The notes: a model not told the origin generated them from the letters alone. Counted from the first letter of the stretch, positions 31,299 to 40,021 are shown. The stretch: DNA of 42,152 bases from RGIG5579 sp045601445 (GCA_045601445.1 JAZRZQ010000117.1:1-42152); one strand, 5' to 3'. Numbers and translations: made by a program.

Positions 31299-31328
31299 AG
31301 TATAGGGATGCCTCCTGCTGACAGTCAA
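31299..31328 (-). promoter_or_regulatory. Promoter of the capsid module
   Basis: Minus strand: -35 TTGACT (31328-31323), 18-bp spacer, -10 TATACT (31304-31299), with a leader of about 25 nt to the portal ATG. The -35 box overlaps the interrupted palindrome TGACAGTCA (31319-31327), and TGACA recurs directly at 31329-31333. This could be a repressor site. Confidence 0.82.
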
Positions 31329-31351
31329 TGACATTCGGTGAAATTTTTGTA

Positions 31352-31391
31352 AAAAAAGAAAAGCCCAAGTGCTTTTTTTGCACTTGAGCTT
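31352..31391 (-). terminator. Terminator of the YitT gene
   Basis: On the minus strand AAGCTCAAGTGC pairs with GCACTTGGGCTT around a seven-A loop, followed by a T-rich tail. It isolates the capsid module from YitT transcription. Confidence 0.9.
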
Positions 31392-31409
31392 TGTTTTGGT
31401 TGTCGTTTT

Positions 31410-32279
31410 TCAGGAACGGACGGTCTTAAAGTTTCCGTAGATCTCGCTGACCGAGGAGACGCAGGCAAAGGCGCCGGGATAATGGGAGATGATCTCGCGC
31501 AGCTTTGCGATCTGGTGCTTATTGATGATGCAGACCAGAACCTGCGTTTCCTTGCCGGAATACATTCCCTTGGCGGGCATCACCGTCACGCCGTGGTGAA
31601 GCTTTTCGAGGATCTCCGTCGAAAGCGCCTCGTGGTTTTCGCGACAAACGATCTCGAAGCGAAGCTGCTCCTTGCCGCCGCGCAGGAACAGATCGCTGAC
31701 CTTGCTGGTCAAAAAGCAATAGAGGATGCAAAGGATGACCGGCTCAAGCTTGTAGCCGTACACAAAGTAGGACGCGCCCGCAACGAGGGCGTTGATCGCA
31801 AAGATCAGCCAAACCAGACTCGTCTCGGGCCTTTTTTCGTGAACGAGCGCCGCCACGATGTCCGTGCCGCCCGTCGAGCCGTTGTTGCGGATGACCACGC
31901 CGTAAATAAAGCCGTTGATGACGCCCGCGGTCAGCGGAGCCAGCACGGCGCTGTTTTCGCTTTGATAAACAAAGGCCGACAGATCCAAAATGTCACGGAA
32001 CAGGATCAGAAACAGAGAAAACGCAACGGAAAACAAAAGGCTCTTGGCCGCATATTCCCGATCCACCGAAAAAAAGGCGAAGATACAAAGCGGCACGTTA
32101 ATCAGAAGGCTCATATAGCCCACGGAAACGCCGAGCTTATACTGGATCATCGTGGCAATGCCGTTGAGCCCCGCAGGGGCAAAGGCGTTTTGGAAAATCA
32201 AGATCTGATAGTTGAGCGCCATGACCAAAGCCATCAATAAAATGACGCCGTAGGACAGCATTTTCTTGCGAAGGGACAA
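31410..32279 (-). CDS. YitT-family membrane protein with C-terminal DUF2179 domain
   Basis: A 289-residue protein starting at TTG 32279. GAGG (32291-32288) lies 8 nt upstream; a GTG at 32288 is too close to it. Five to six membrane helices form the YitT_membrane region (LLMALVMALNYQILIFQ, FAPAGLNGIATMIQYKLG, NVPLCIFAFFSVDREYA, STGGTDIVAALVHEKRPETS). A cytoplasmic DUF2179 domain of about 80 residues follows (LRFEIVCRENHEALSTEILE, LHHGVTVMPAKGMYSGKETQ, VLVCIINKHQIAKLREIISH). The family is widespread in Firmicutes and its function is not settled. It is divergent from a LysR gene, which may control it. Confidence 0.93.
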   Translation of the reverse strand: MSLRKKMLSYGVILLMALVMALNYQILIFQNAFAPAGLNGIATMIQYKLGVSVGYMSLLINVPLCIFAFFSVDREYAAKSLLFSVAFSLFLILFRDILDLSAFVYQSENSAVLAPLTAGVINGFIYGVVIRNNGSTGGTDIVAALVHEKRPETSLVWLIFAINALVAGASYFVYGYKLEPVILCILYCFLTSKVSDLFLRGGKEQLRFEIVCRENHEALSTEILEKLHHGVTVMPAKGMYSGKETQVLVCIINKHQIAKLREIISHYPGAFACVSSVSEIYGNFKTVRS

Positions 32280-32307
32280 AAAAATCACCTCGAAAACAAT
32301 ATTTTTC

Positions 32308-32337
32308 TTGACAGAATTTGACCTTTTATACTATACT
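32308..32337 (+). promoter_or_regulatory. Promoter of the LysR gene
   Basis: -35 TTGACA (32308-32313), 18-bp spacer, -10 TATACT (32332-32337). A second TATACT overlaps at 32327-32332. The region also serves the divergent YitT gene, whose promoter was not resolved. Confidence 0.75.
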
Positions 32338-32399
32338 GATCTATAAGAAAACCTGCTTGATAATCGAAAAACTATTGAAAATAGCAATAGGTGAAAACA

Positions 32400-33275
32400 A
32401 TGGATATCAAAGTGATGCGCAATTTCGTGGAGATCGTGGACAGCGGCTCTCTCACAGCGGCCTCGAAAAAGCTCTTTCTGGCACAGCCCGCCCTTTCCAA
32501 CCAATTAAAAACGCTGGAAGGAGAGCTGGGCGCCGTTCTCATTGAGCGCAACTCCCGCCACCAAAGGCTGACGGATGCGGGTCGGCTCTTTTACGAGCGC
32601 GCCAAGACCATTCTGGCCTTGGAAGGAAGCCTGATCCGAGAGATCGAGGACGTGCGCGAGGGAGAGGTTGGCCATTTGAAGATCGCCACCGTACACTCGG
32701 GCGAGATGCTGCTGCTGCAAAAGGTGCTTCCCACCTTTGCCGCCCGCTACCCCAAGGTCACCTACCGCATCTTTGAAAAGGAGTCGGACGTGCTTCTCTC
32801 CATGCTCAAGGACGGCGTGGCAGACGTGGCGCTCGTTCGAACCCCCTGCCTTCTGACCGACGAGATGGAAGTACGCTTCATCGGGGACGAAAAGCTCGTT
32901 TGCGTCTTTGATCCCGAGCTGTTCGATTTAAAGGGACACGACGGCAAGATCGCCGTATCCGAGCTGCAGGGCGCGCCGCTCCTTCTCGTGCACCGCTACG
33001 AGGAAATGTTCCTCGAGCTATGCCGCGAGGCGATGCTTGAGCCGAACCTGCGCTGTGTCAATCAGCAGCTTTCGATCACCTTGCGATGGGCCGAAGCCGG
33101 CCTCGGCGTTGCCATCATCCCGCAGGATATGCTCATCCACGGCTCACGCCCCCTGTCCTGTCTGGAATTGGAAGGAGAGGGCACCGGCACGCAGCGCGCG
33201 CTGGTCACGATGAAAAATTCCTATCAGTCCAAGGCGGTCAAAAACTTTTTGGCCTGCTGTGAAACGCTTCTTTAA
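32400..33275 (+). CDS. LysR-family transcriptional regulator
   Basis: A 291-residue protein. ATG 32400 is favoured because AGGTG lies 6 nt upstream; a GTG at 32391 is the other option. The N-terminal winged HTH (MDIKVMRNFVEIVDSGSLTA, then SKKLFLAQPALSNQLKTLEG) and linker helix are followed by an effector-binding domain of the periplasmic-binding type (LKIATVHSGEMLLLQKVLPT, VADVALVRTPCLL, RWAEAGLGVAIIPQDML). It is divergent from YitT with a 120-bp shared intergenic region, the usual LysR arrangement. The effector is unknown. Confidence 0.95.
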   Translation: MDIKVMRNFVEIVDSGSLTAASKKLFLAQPALSNQLKTLEGELGAVLIERNSRHQRLTDAGRLFYERAKTILALEGSLIREIEDVREGEVGHLKIATVHSGEMLLLQKVLPTFAARYPKVTYRIFEKESDVLLSMLKDGVADVALVRTPCLLTDEMEVRFIGDEKLVCVFDPELFDLKGHDGKIAVSELQGAPLLLVHRYEEMFLELCREAMLEPNLRCVNQQLSITLRWAEAGLGVAIIPQDMLIHGSRPLSCLELEGEGTGTQRALVTMKNSYQSKAVKNFLACCETLL

Positions 33276-33281
33276 ATCCGC

Positions 33282-33308
33282 GGCGGAACTTCGGTTCCGC
33301 CTTTTTTT
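33282..33308 (+). terminator. Terminator of the LysR gene
   Basis: GGCGGAAC (33282-33289) pairs with GTTCCGCC (33294-33301) around a TTCG tetraloop, followed by seven T. The converging minus-strand operon ends inside this site, but its strand lacks a good T run. Confidence 0.95.
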
Positions 33309-34407
33309 ATGCCGCGCTCTCGCCCGTGGCCTTTTCTACGAGCGTGCGAAGCGCCTTGTGCCAGATCAGCTCCTCGCGGATCTGATCCTTTCCGTAATAC
33401 GCCTCGTATTCCTCGGGGGATGAAAAGCTTCCCGAGACGGCCTCGTAATAGGACGAAAGCCCAACGTTGTACTCCTCCTCGGAGAGCGTGGTCTGAAAGT
33501 GCCGCGCCAAGCGGCAGAAGATCATATCGTTGCGGCAAAGCTCACGCGCGTAATTCAATACTTCCGCTTCAAAGGATGGCATATCGCTCTCCAGCACCTC
33601 GGTGACGTACTCCTCGAGGGAAAGCGCCTCCTGAAGCGCCTGCATTTCGTAATAGCTTCGGTAATCGGCCTGATAGGCGGTCAATTCCTTTTCGGGATAG
33701 CGAAGCACCGTAACGGTCTTGACAAACTCGATCCAAACGGTCGAGAGCAGGGCCTTTTCCTTTTCCGCGAGAATGTCCTCCCGCAGAGAGGCGCGGAACT
33801 CCTCTGCGCTTTCGAAATTCATTCCCTTCAGGGAGCGGGCAAACTCGTCGTTGCACTCGGGAAGGCTGTGCTGTAAAACCGTCTTGACCGTCGCGCTTGC
33901 CTTGACGGTCTTGCCGCGCCAAAGGCCGGCGGCGGCCGTGTCGGGGTAGGTATAGTCAACGCTTCTCACCTCGCCCGCCGCCGCACCGATCAGCACCTCG
34001 GCAAGGGCCTGCTCCAATTCGGGATTGGAAGCATCCCCTAAAACCAAGGTGAAGTCCTTGCGGGAATACTCCTCCTGAAGCTCTCCCCCGTAGAACAGGG
34101 AAAAGTCGATGACGAGCTTGTTATATCCCTCGGCAGGGCCGCTTTTCTCCGTAAAGGATGCGTTGGCAAGCAAGACCTGAAAGACCGCCGCTTCCAATTC
34201 CTCGTCCGTGACGACACTCGGGTCGGACACGGTCACGCGAAACGAATCGGGATCTCCCATTTCAAGGTATTCACTTAAATCGTAAGCGTATCTCTCGACG
34301 GGCGCGGTCTCCTGCGCTCCGCTCTCGCTCGGCACTTCTCCTCCGCCGCAGGAAGAGAGGATCAAAGAAAGCGCCAACAGAAGCGCCGCACAGCGAAACA
34401 GCCTCAT
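33307..34407 (-). CDS. Trigger-factor-like lipoprotein (second copy)
   Basis: A 366-residue lipoprotein. ATG 34407 is used: it overlaps the stop of the preceding gene as ATGA and opens a lipoprotein signal (MRLFRCAALLLALSLILSSC) with the lipobox LSSC. The region around residues 90-185 looks like a degenerate FKBP-type domain (KLVIDFSLFYGGELQEEYSR, FTLVLGDASNPELEQALAEV). About residues 185-350 form long helices like the C-terminal arms of trigger factor (PECNDEFARSLKGMNFESAE, EFRASLREDILAEKEKALLS, DMIFCRLARHFQTTLSEEEY). It is a paralogue of the upstream gene. Likely an extracytoplasmic chaperone or foldase; isomerase activity is doubtful because the FKBP part is poorly conserved. Confidence 0.8.
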   Translation of the reverse strand: MRLFRCAALLLALSLILSSCGGGEVPSESGAQETAPVERYAYDLSEYLEMGDPDSFRVTVSDPSVVTDEELEAAVFQVLLANASFTEKSGPAEGYNKLVIDFSLFYGGELQEEYSRKDFTLVLGDASNPELEQALAEVLIGAAAGEVRSVDYTYPDTAAAGLWRGKTVKASATVKTVLQHSLPECNDEFARSLKGMNFESAEEFRASLREDILAEKEKALLSTVWIEFVKTVTVLRYPEKELTAYQADYRSYYEMQALQEALSLEEYVTEVLESDMPSFEAEVLNYARELCRNDMIFCRLARHFQTTLSEEEYNVGLSSYYEAVSGSFSSPEEYEAYYGKDQIREELIWHKALRTLVEKATGESAA

Positions 34408-35588
34408 GATGCCGCCGTGCGCGTGGCATTCTCTACGAGAAATTGACACGTCGCCTCGTGCTTGAGCTGATTGGTAAAATAAAACGGGCCGTAAATATCA
34501 AGATAGGCAGTCAGAAAATCCTGCACCGTATCAAACGAGCCGGCGCTGTTTTCAAACAGCCCCCAGATCAGCATCGTCACCTGCTCGGGCGTGACCTCAA
34601 GATTCTCGTTTTTTACGATCTGGTAGGAGAACAGATCCGTCTTGACCGCCTCCTGCGCGTAGAGATTGGCACTCTCCATAAACTTCTCGTAGGTCATTCC
34701 AAGCATTTCTTCGCAGTAGCTTTCAAAGCTTTCGCCCTCTTGCATTCCCTGCGCGTGGTAATCGGTGTAATGCTGAACGTAATGCTCCAGCTCCTTTTTC
34801 GGCAGATCCGTAACGGTACTGCTTTCCAGAAGCTTGACCTGCAGATACCAGCGGATGCGGTCGGCGGCAAGCGCCTCCTGCTCCTGATTTCTCAGCGCGC
34901 GCACGCTTTCCACGAACAGCTCCTTGGTGGCAAAGGAAGTGCCGTAGAGGGCGTTGACCGATTCCAGATTCAATTCGGGGATCAAAAGCGGTCGGCTGAT
35001 CTCGCTGACCGTCACCTCAAAGCGAAGCGTTTTGCCGTTCAGCCCGATCTTGGCGTAATAGGGCGAGGTGGTGACCTCGAATTCCGTCTGTTTCCCCAAT
35101 TCCGCGCCGATCAGCGCCTCCTCAAAGCCGGGGATGAGAACGTGACTGCCGACAAGCACCTTCTGCTCCTCGGCGCTGGCACCCTCCATATATTCCCCGT
35201 CGAGATACCCGCGGTAGCTGATCGTGCAAACGTCGTATTTTTTCACCTTACCGCTTTCCACGGTAGAATACTGCTCGTCGGTCAGAAAATTCTGAAGCAA
35301 AAAGCAGTTCATGTAATCCTCAAACGCCTCGTCGCTGACGGTGGTTTGAATATAAGGGTCCTCGGGATAAGAAATGCCCTTGTACTGCCCCAATTTCATA
35401 TAGGCCGACAGATCCTCGTAGGCGTACATCGCGTCCTTGTCGTAGTAGCCCGAAAACAATCGGTCGACAAATTCATCCACGAAGGCCTCGGGCGTGGGAG
35501 CGGTCTCCTGCGTGGTCGGCTCTTCCTTGCAGGCGGAAAGCGAGAGCAAAAGACAAAGCGCGAGAAGCGCCGTCAAAAGCCGCTTCAT
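34404..35588 (-). CDS. FKBP/trigger-factor-like lipoprotein
   Basis: A 394-residue lipoprotein whose start ATG 35588 overlaps the folD stop as ATGA. The signal is MKRLLTALLALCLLLSLSAC with the lipobox LSAC. An FKBP-type peptidyl-prolyl isomerase domain spans about residues 105-195 (YDVCTISYRGYLDGEYMEGA, HVLIPGFEEALIGAELGKQT, TLRFEVTVSEI). The trigger-factor C-terminal helical region follows (SVNALYGTSFATKELFVESV, RIRWYLQVKLLESSTVTDLP, KELEHYVQHYTDYHAQGMQE). Trigger factor is normally cytoplasmic; a lipidated version would act on secreted proteins outside the membrane, much like PrsA. Location directly downstream of lgt and folD suggests co-expression with the lipidation enzyme. Confidence 0.85.
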   Translation of the reverse strand: MKRLLTALLALCLLLSLSACKEEPTTQETAPTPEAFVDEFVDRLFSGYYDKDAMYAYEDLSAYMKLGQYKGISYPEDPYIQTTVSDEAFEDYMNCFLLQNFLTDEQYSTVESGKVKKYDVCTISYRGYLDGEYMEGASAEEQKVLVGSHVLIPGFEEALIGAELGKQTEFEVTTSPYYAKIGLNGKTLRFEVTVSEISRPLLIPELNLESVNALYGTSFATKELFVESVRALRNQEQEALAADRIRWYLQVKLLESSTVTDLPKKELEHYVQHYTDYHAQGMQEGESFESYCEEMLGMTYEKFMESANLYAQEAVKTDLFSYQIVKNENLEVTPEQVTMLIWGLFENSAGSFDTVQDFLTAYLDIYGPFYFTNQLKHEATCQFLVENATRTAAS

Positions 35589-36445
35589 CGCTCGGCCTTC
35601 TCTGCCGCCAGCCTTGCGGCGGTCAGCGTATTTTTCAGGAGCAGCGTGATGGTCATCGGGCCGACGCCGCCCGGTACGGGCGTGATGTAGGAAGCCTTCG
35701 GGAAAACGGCGTCGTAATCCACGTCGCCGCAAAGTCCGTTTTCGTCGCGGTTCATTCCCACGTCGATCACGACCGCGCCTTCCTTTACCATATCCTCGGT
35801 CACAAATTTCGCCTTGCCGACGGCCGCCACGAGAATATCCGCCTCGCGGCAGATCTCGGCAAGCTGCTGCGTTCTCGAGTGGCACACGGTCACCGTGGCA
35901 TTGCGGTGAAGCAGAAGCATCGCCATCGGCTTGCCGACGATGTTGCTTCGGCCGATCACGACCGCGCGCTTGCCCGCAGGGTCGATGCCGTAGGCGTCAA
36001 TGAGCTCCATAATGCCCGCGGGCGTGCAGGGAACGAAATCAAAATCGCCCGTCATAATGCGGCCGACGTTCTCGAAGGAGAAGGCGTCGACGTCCTTTTT
36101 CGGATCAATGGCCGCGATGACCGCCTTGGAGTCGATGTGACGCGGCACGGGAAGCTGAACCAGAATGCCGTGAATGGCCTCGTCTTGATTCAGCTCTTCG
36201 ATCAGCGCAAGAAGCTCCTCTTGTGTCGTGGCGGCGGGAAGGGTGTATTCGCGGGAGAGAAAGCCCACCTCGTCACAGCCCTTCTTTTTGTTGCGAACGT
36301 AAATGGCGGATGCGGGATCGTCCCCCACGAGAATGACCGCCAGACCGGGTCTGACGCCCGTTTCGGCAATCAGCCGTTTCGTTTCCTCGGCAATCTCGGC
36401 GCGAAGCGCCTTGGCCGTTTCCTTTCCGTTGATGATCTGTGCCAT
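35585..36445 (-). CDS. folD: Bifunctional methylenetetrahydrofolate dehydrogenase/cyclohydrolase FolD
   Basis: A 286-residue cytoplasmic enzyme of one-carbon metabolism that interconverts methylene-, methenyl- and formyl-tetrahydrofolate. The catalytic Y49-x-x-x-K53 motif sits in ASAIYVRNKKKGCDEVG. Also visible are the folate site ILVQLPVPRHI and KDVDAFSFENVGR, the NADP-binding VVIGRSNIVGKPMAMLL and the terminal signature TPVPGGVGPMT. Length and motifs are complete. It lies between lgt and the two foldase-like lipoprotein genes, with a 4-nt overlap to the latter, so it is part of a mixed operon without pathway logic. Confidence 0.98.
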   Translation of the reverse strand: MAQIINGKETAKALRAEIAEETKRLIAETGVRPGLAVILVGDDPASAIYVRNKKKGCDEVGFLSREYTLPAATTQEELLALIEELNQDEAIHGILVQLPVPRHIDSKAVIAAIDPKKDVDAFSFENVGRIMTGDFDFVPCTPAGIMELIDAYGIDPAGKRAVVIGRSNIVGKPMAMLLLHRNATVTVCHSRTQQLAEICREADILVAAVGKAKFVTEDMVKEGAVVIDVGMNRDENGLCGDVDYDAVFPKASYITPVPGGVGPMTITLLLKNTLTAARLAAEKAER

Positions 36446-36447
36446 TG

Positions 36448-37398
36448 TTATTCCTCTTTTCCCTCTTTTTCGTTTTCCTGTGCGATCTGATGCCCTGCCT
36501 TCTCTTCGACGGCCGCTTCGGCGGCATCAAGGGCAGTTTCCCCTGCCGTCTCGCTCTCCGGTGCGGGAGCGTCGGCGGCCTTTTCGGTCAAGGGCGGATT
36601 CTTTTGAAACAGAATCAGAATCACCGCCAGCGCGATGCCCGCCAGCGCCGTGAAAATGCCGATGCACTGCGCCAGACGGTACGGCCCGATCATCAGAGAG
36701 TCGATGCGAAGTCCCTCGACCAGCGTGCGGCCGATGCCGTACCAGACCAGGTAAAAGCAGAGGATCTCTCCGTCGAATTTTTTAAAGCGGTACAAAAGAA
36801 ACATCGCGATCAGAAAGCCCGTAAAGGTGATGACGGATTCGTACAAAAAGGTCGGATGCACGGGACGGCCGCCGTCGATCTTCATCCCCCAGACAAGGTC
36901 GGTGCGCGTGCCGTAGGCCTCGGCGTTGATGAAATTGCCCCAACGGCCGATCGACTGTGCCAGAAGCACGCCCGGCGCGATCGCATCGAACACCTTCAAG
37001 GGGTGGTTCTTTTTGAATTTGGCTATGATCGGGATGACCACGATCCCCGTCAGAACGCCGCCGTAGATGGCAAGCCCGCCCTCCCAGATGGCGATCGCCT
37101 CGGGAAAGGTATCGTAATACTCTAAATTGGCCAGAACGTACATCGCTCTTGCCCCGATGATGCCAAGCGGGATGGTGATGAGAAAATAGTCGATGAACGA
37201 GTCGGTGCCAAAGCCCTCACGGCGAGTGGCGTTATACAAAATGACCGCGATGGCCAGGATCATCGCAAAGCAGATGATGACCCCGTACCAGGCGATGTCG
37301 ATCTTGCCGAACAGATCCTCCACGAGGAATCGGTCTACCTGAAACGGGCCGATCCCCAATTCGGGAAATTCCAGCACGGTTGCCATGGGCTGTATCAT
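36448..37398 (-). CDS. lgt: Prolipoprotein diacylglyceryl transferase
   Basis: A 316-residue inner-membrane enzyme that transfers diacylglycerol from phosphatidylglycerol to the lipobox cysteine. The Lgt signature GRWGNFINAEAYG is present, with the second conserved block HPTFLYES and seven membrane helices (AWYGVIICFAMILAIAVILY, FLITIPLGIIGARAMYVLAN, GGLAIYGGVLTGIVVIPII). An acidic cytoplasmic tail of about 50 residues (PPLTEKAADAPAPESETAGE) exceeds the usual family length. ATG 37398 starts one base after the stop of the M16 gene, with GGAG upstream. Downstream genes encode lipoproteins that are its likely substrates. Confidence 0.97.
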   Translation of the reverse strand: MIQPMATVLEFPELGIGPFQVDRFLVEDLFGKIDIAWYGVIICFAMILAIAVILYNATRREGFGTDSFIDYFLITIPLGIIGARAMYVLANLEYYDTFPEAIAIWEGGLAIYGGVLTGIVVIPIIAKFKKNHPLKVFDAIAPGVLLAQSIGRWGNFINAEAYGTRTDLVWGMKIDGGRPVHPTFLYESVITFTGFLIAMFLLYRFKKFDGEILCFYLVWYGIGRTLVEGLRIDSLMIGPYRLAQCIGIFTALAGIALAVILILFQKNPPLTEKAADAPAPESETAGETALDAAEAAVEEKAGHQIAQENEKEGKEE

Positions 37399-37399
37399 A

Positions 37400-38695
37400 T
37401 CATTTCTTCTCCTTTTTCGGTTTTACCGCCGAAAGCACCACACGATCGGCGCGGTACGACAGGCGGATTCTCTCCTTTAGATCCTCAAAGGTCACGGCTG
37501 CGACGGTCTCGGGGTAGCGGAGCATATCCGTTCCGGAAAACGCAAAATCCATAAAGGATTCGGCGATTTCCGTGGTGGAATTCCAATCCTGCACGGCGCG
37601 GGCGTACACGGCGCGGCGGCTTCTTTCAAAATCCTCTCGCGTCAAAAGCGAGGCGGCCTCGGCCACGGTCTCGCGGATGCGGCGGTACATCTGCTCGGGG
37701 CGGCGGGATTCGCCCAAAATCAGCAAATACCCGTAGCTGCGGGAGAGGTTGTACTCCACGGAATACTTATCTCCGATCAGCCCTGCCTCGTAGTTTTCGT
37801 TGTAAAAGCGGCTGGATTTTCCGAACAGAATATCCGAAAGGATCTCGTGCTGTGCCTGCTTTTTCAGGATCGAATCGGCCGTCGGATTCTTTTTCAAGTC
37901 GTTTTCCTTCATACCGACCGCAAACAGCGGGATCGCCACGGGAAATTCCTTCACGACGCGCTTTTTGTTGACCCGCTTCGGCTCGCGCGGAAAGCGCGTT
38001 TCGATGCGGATCGGCTCGCTCTTTTCGAGCGTGCGGTCCATCACCTCCACAACCCTCTTGCGCTCCCACGGGCCGCAAAGCACCAGAAGCATATTGTTTA
38101 AGTTGTAGAAGGTCTGATAGCAACGGTACAGGATGGCATCGTCAATCTGCGCGATGGTCTGCTCCGTTCCCGCAATGTCTACCTTGACGTTGTGCTCCAC
38201 GAACAGCGCCTCGAGCAGTCCGTAATAGAGCTGATGGAAGGGCTCGTCCTGACACATACGGATCTCCTGCCCGATGATTCCCATCTCTTTTTGTACGGTC
38301 TCGGGGGTAAAATAGGGGTGCGTCACGAAATCGAGAAGCACCTCGAGGTTTTCGTAGTAGCGGTCGGTGGCCGAAAACAGATAGGCCGTCATCTCGTTGG
38401 AAGTGAAAGCGTTGCAGGAAGCACCCAGCGCCGCAAAGCGGGCGAAGGTATCGCTCCCGTCCTCGTTTTCAAACAGCTTGTGCTCCAAAAAATGGGCAAT
38501 GCCGTCGGGCACGGTGACAAAGTCCGCCTCGTTTTGCGTTTTGAACACGCGGTGAATCGAGCCGTAGCGCGTACCGAACAGGGCAAAGGCCTTGCGATGC
38601 TCCTTGGGAATCATCACGACCTGCAGGCCGCTCGGGTGCGTCCCGTAGTAATAGCCCTCGCGCAAAAGATCGTTTTTCTTATGGTAAAATCTCAT
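37400..38695 (-). CDS. M16-family zinc metallopeptidase (active subunit, YmfH/AlbF-like)
   Basis: A 431-residue peptidase. The inverted zinc motif HxxEH is intact as H68-F-L-E71-H72 (GIAHFLEHKLFENEDGSD), with the third ligand probably E144 in KEMGIIGQEIRM. A C-terminal M16_C domain follows (HEILSDILFGKSSRFYNENY, ADRVVLSAVKPKK). It overlaps the upstream inactive homologue by 4 nt, matching the YmfF/YmfH and AlbE/AlbF pairs in which one subunit is catalytic and one is not. It probably cleaves peptides, either cytoplasmic or during maturation of a secreted peptide. No obvious substrate gene is nearby. Confidence 0.93.
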   Translation of the reverse strand: MRFYHKKNDLLREGYYYGTHPSGLQVVMIPKEHRKAFALFGTRYGSIHRVFKTQNEADFVTVPDGIAHFLEHKLFENEDGSDTFARFAALGASCNAFTSNEMTAYLFSATDRYYENLEVLLDFVTHPYFTPETVQKEMGIIGQEIRMCQDEPFHQLYYGLLEALFVEHNVKVDIAGTEQTIAQIDDAILYRCYQTFYNLNNMLLVLCGPWERKRVVEVMDRTLEKSEPIRIETRFPREPKRVNKKRVVKEFPVAIPLFAVGMKENDLKKNPTADSILKKQAQHEILSDILFGKSSRFYNENYEAGLIGDKYSVEYNLSRSYGYLLILGESRRPEQMYRRIRETVAEAASLLTREDFERSRRAVYARAVQDWNSTTEIAESFMDFAFSGTDMLRYPETVAAVTFEDLKERIRLSYRADRVVLSAVKPKKEKK

Positions 38696-39978
38696 TGTTT
38701 CGCCTCCTTTGCCGTCAGCGTGTAGACCGTGTCAAGCGTGATGAAATCGGAGACGGCCATCACGTCCTTTTGCGTGATGCTCTTGAGCTGAGCGATGATC
38801 GACTCGGGCGATTCCGAAATGCCCGACAGAAGGCGCGGCAGATACCACTCGGCCAGAACGGAAGGGTTGTCCCCGAGCGCCAAAAGCGAATGGATGATCG
38901 CGCCGCGGGCGCTTTCCAGCTCCTCGGGCGTGATATTTCCTTTTTTGATCTCCTCCATCTGTCCGAGCGCTTCCCGAATGGCAACCGAGCGGTTTTCGGG
39001 AGCAATGCCCGCGTAAATGAGCATCAGCCCCTTGAGCGCGTCGGCCGTGGAAGAAATGGAGTAGCAAAGGCTCATCTTCTCTCGCAGATGGCAAAACAGC
39101 TTCGAGGTCAGACAGCCGCCCAAAACGGCGTTGTAGAGCGTGAGCGCGCGGTAATGCGCGTCGTGGTAGGTGGTGGCGGTGCGAAAGCCCATCACAAGAT
39201 TAGCTTGGGTGACGTCCATCTCCTCGGTCACCTCGCGAACGCCCCTTGCCTTGGTGCGAACGGAGATCTCGGGCAGAGGCCCTGCCGTGCGGGGCAGATC
39301 GGAAAACAGCTTCCTCGCCCATTCCGAGACCGAAGCACGGTCAAAGCGGCCGACGAAGAACAGCTCAACCCTCGCCTCCGACAACAGAGCGCGGTAATAC
39401 TCGGTCAAGCTTTGCGCGGTGATCCGCCGGATCTCGCTGCGATGACCGAGCGGGCAGGTGCTGTAGGGCTCAAGGCGGCACATGTGCTCGATCATTCTGC
39501 CTCGGGCGTAGCGCGCCTTGTTGTTCACGAGCGCGGCGATATCGTCCAGCACGAATTTTTTCTCGCTCTCCAGATACTCCTCGGAAAACGCGCCGTTCGG
39601 CAGGTACGGGTCAAACAAGACCTGCTCTAACATTTGCATTCCCTCGGCGGTCACGTCCTCGCCCGAAAAGGCGTAAGAATTATCCAGAAGCGAAAGCGAA
39701 AGCGAGAGCGTGTGCCACTCCCCCAGCTTTGCCGTATCGGAATCGAGCTGGGCATCGTAGGCGTTGTCCAGCGCGCGGTTGAGCGAGATCATATCGGGGT
39801 ATTTTCGGCAGCCTCGTGTCAGAACGCGCGACAGCAGCGTATTATAGGAAGCGGTGCGGCGATTTAGGGGCGTGACGAAATACAGCGTCAGGTAATTATT
39901 TTTGTATCGGTCGTTATCAATAAAGTTCAGATACACTTCTTTTCCGATGCACAGCCGATCCAAAGACTTTTGATTCAT
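38692..39978 (-). CDS. M16-family peptidase-like protein lacking the zinc site (YmfF/AlbE-like)
   Basis: A 428-residue partner of the active M16 peptidase. ATG 39978 is chosen because AAGGAA lies upstream; the longer frame has no ribosome site. The fold is preserved: YFVTPLNRRTASYNTLLSRV, SLNRALDNAYDAQLDSDTAK, then ANLVMGFRTATTYHDAHYRA and GCLTSKLFCHLREKMSLCYS. The HxxEH motif of active members is absent: where it is expected the sequence reads LSRVLTRGCRKYPDM. It therefore cannot bind catalytic zinc by itself. It is the first gene of the operon, with a strong promoter upstream. It probably shapes the substrate chamber. Confidence 0.92.
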   Translation of the reverse strand: MNQKSLDRLCIGKEVYLNFIDNDRYKNNYLTLYFVTPLNRRTASYNTLLSRVLTRGCRKYPDMISLNRALDNAYDAQLDSDTAKLGEWHTLSLSLSLLDNSYAFSGEDVTAEGMQMLEQVLFDPYLPNGAFSEEYLESEKKFVLDDIAALVNNKARYARGRMIEHMCRLEPYSTCPLGHRSEIRRITAQSLTEYYRALLSEARVELFFVGRFDRASVSEWARKLFSDLPRTAGPLPEISVRTKARGVREVTEEMDVTQANLVMGFRTATTYHDAHYRALTLYNAVLGGCLTSKLFCHLREKMSLCYSISSTADALKGLMLIYAGIAPENRSVAIREALGQMEEIKKGNITPEELESARGAIIHSLLALGDNPSVLAEWYLPRLLSGISESPESIIAQLKSITQKDVMAVSDFITLDTVYTLTAKEAKQ

Positions 39979-40021
39979 ATTCGTTCCTTTCTTGCAAAAG
40001 ATCCAAAACTGTCCTTTTATC

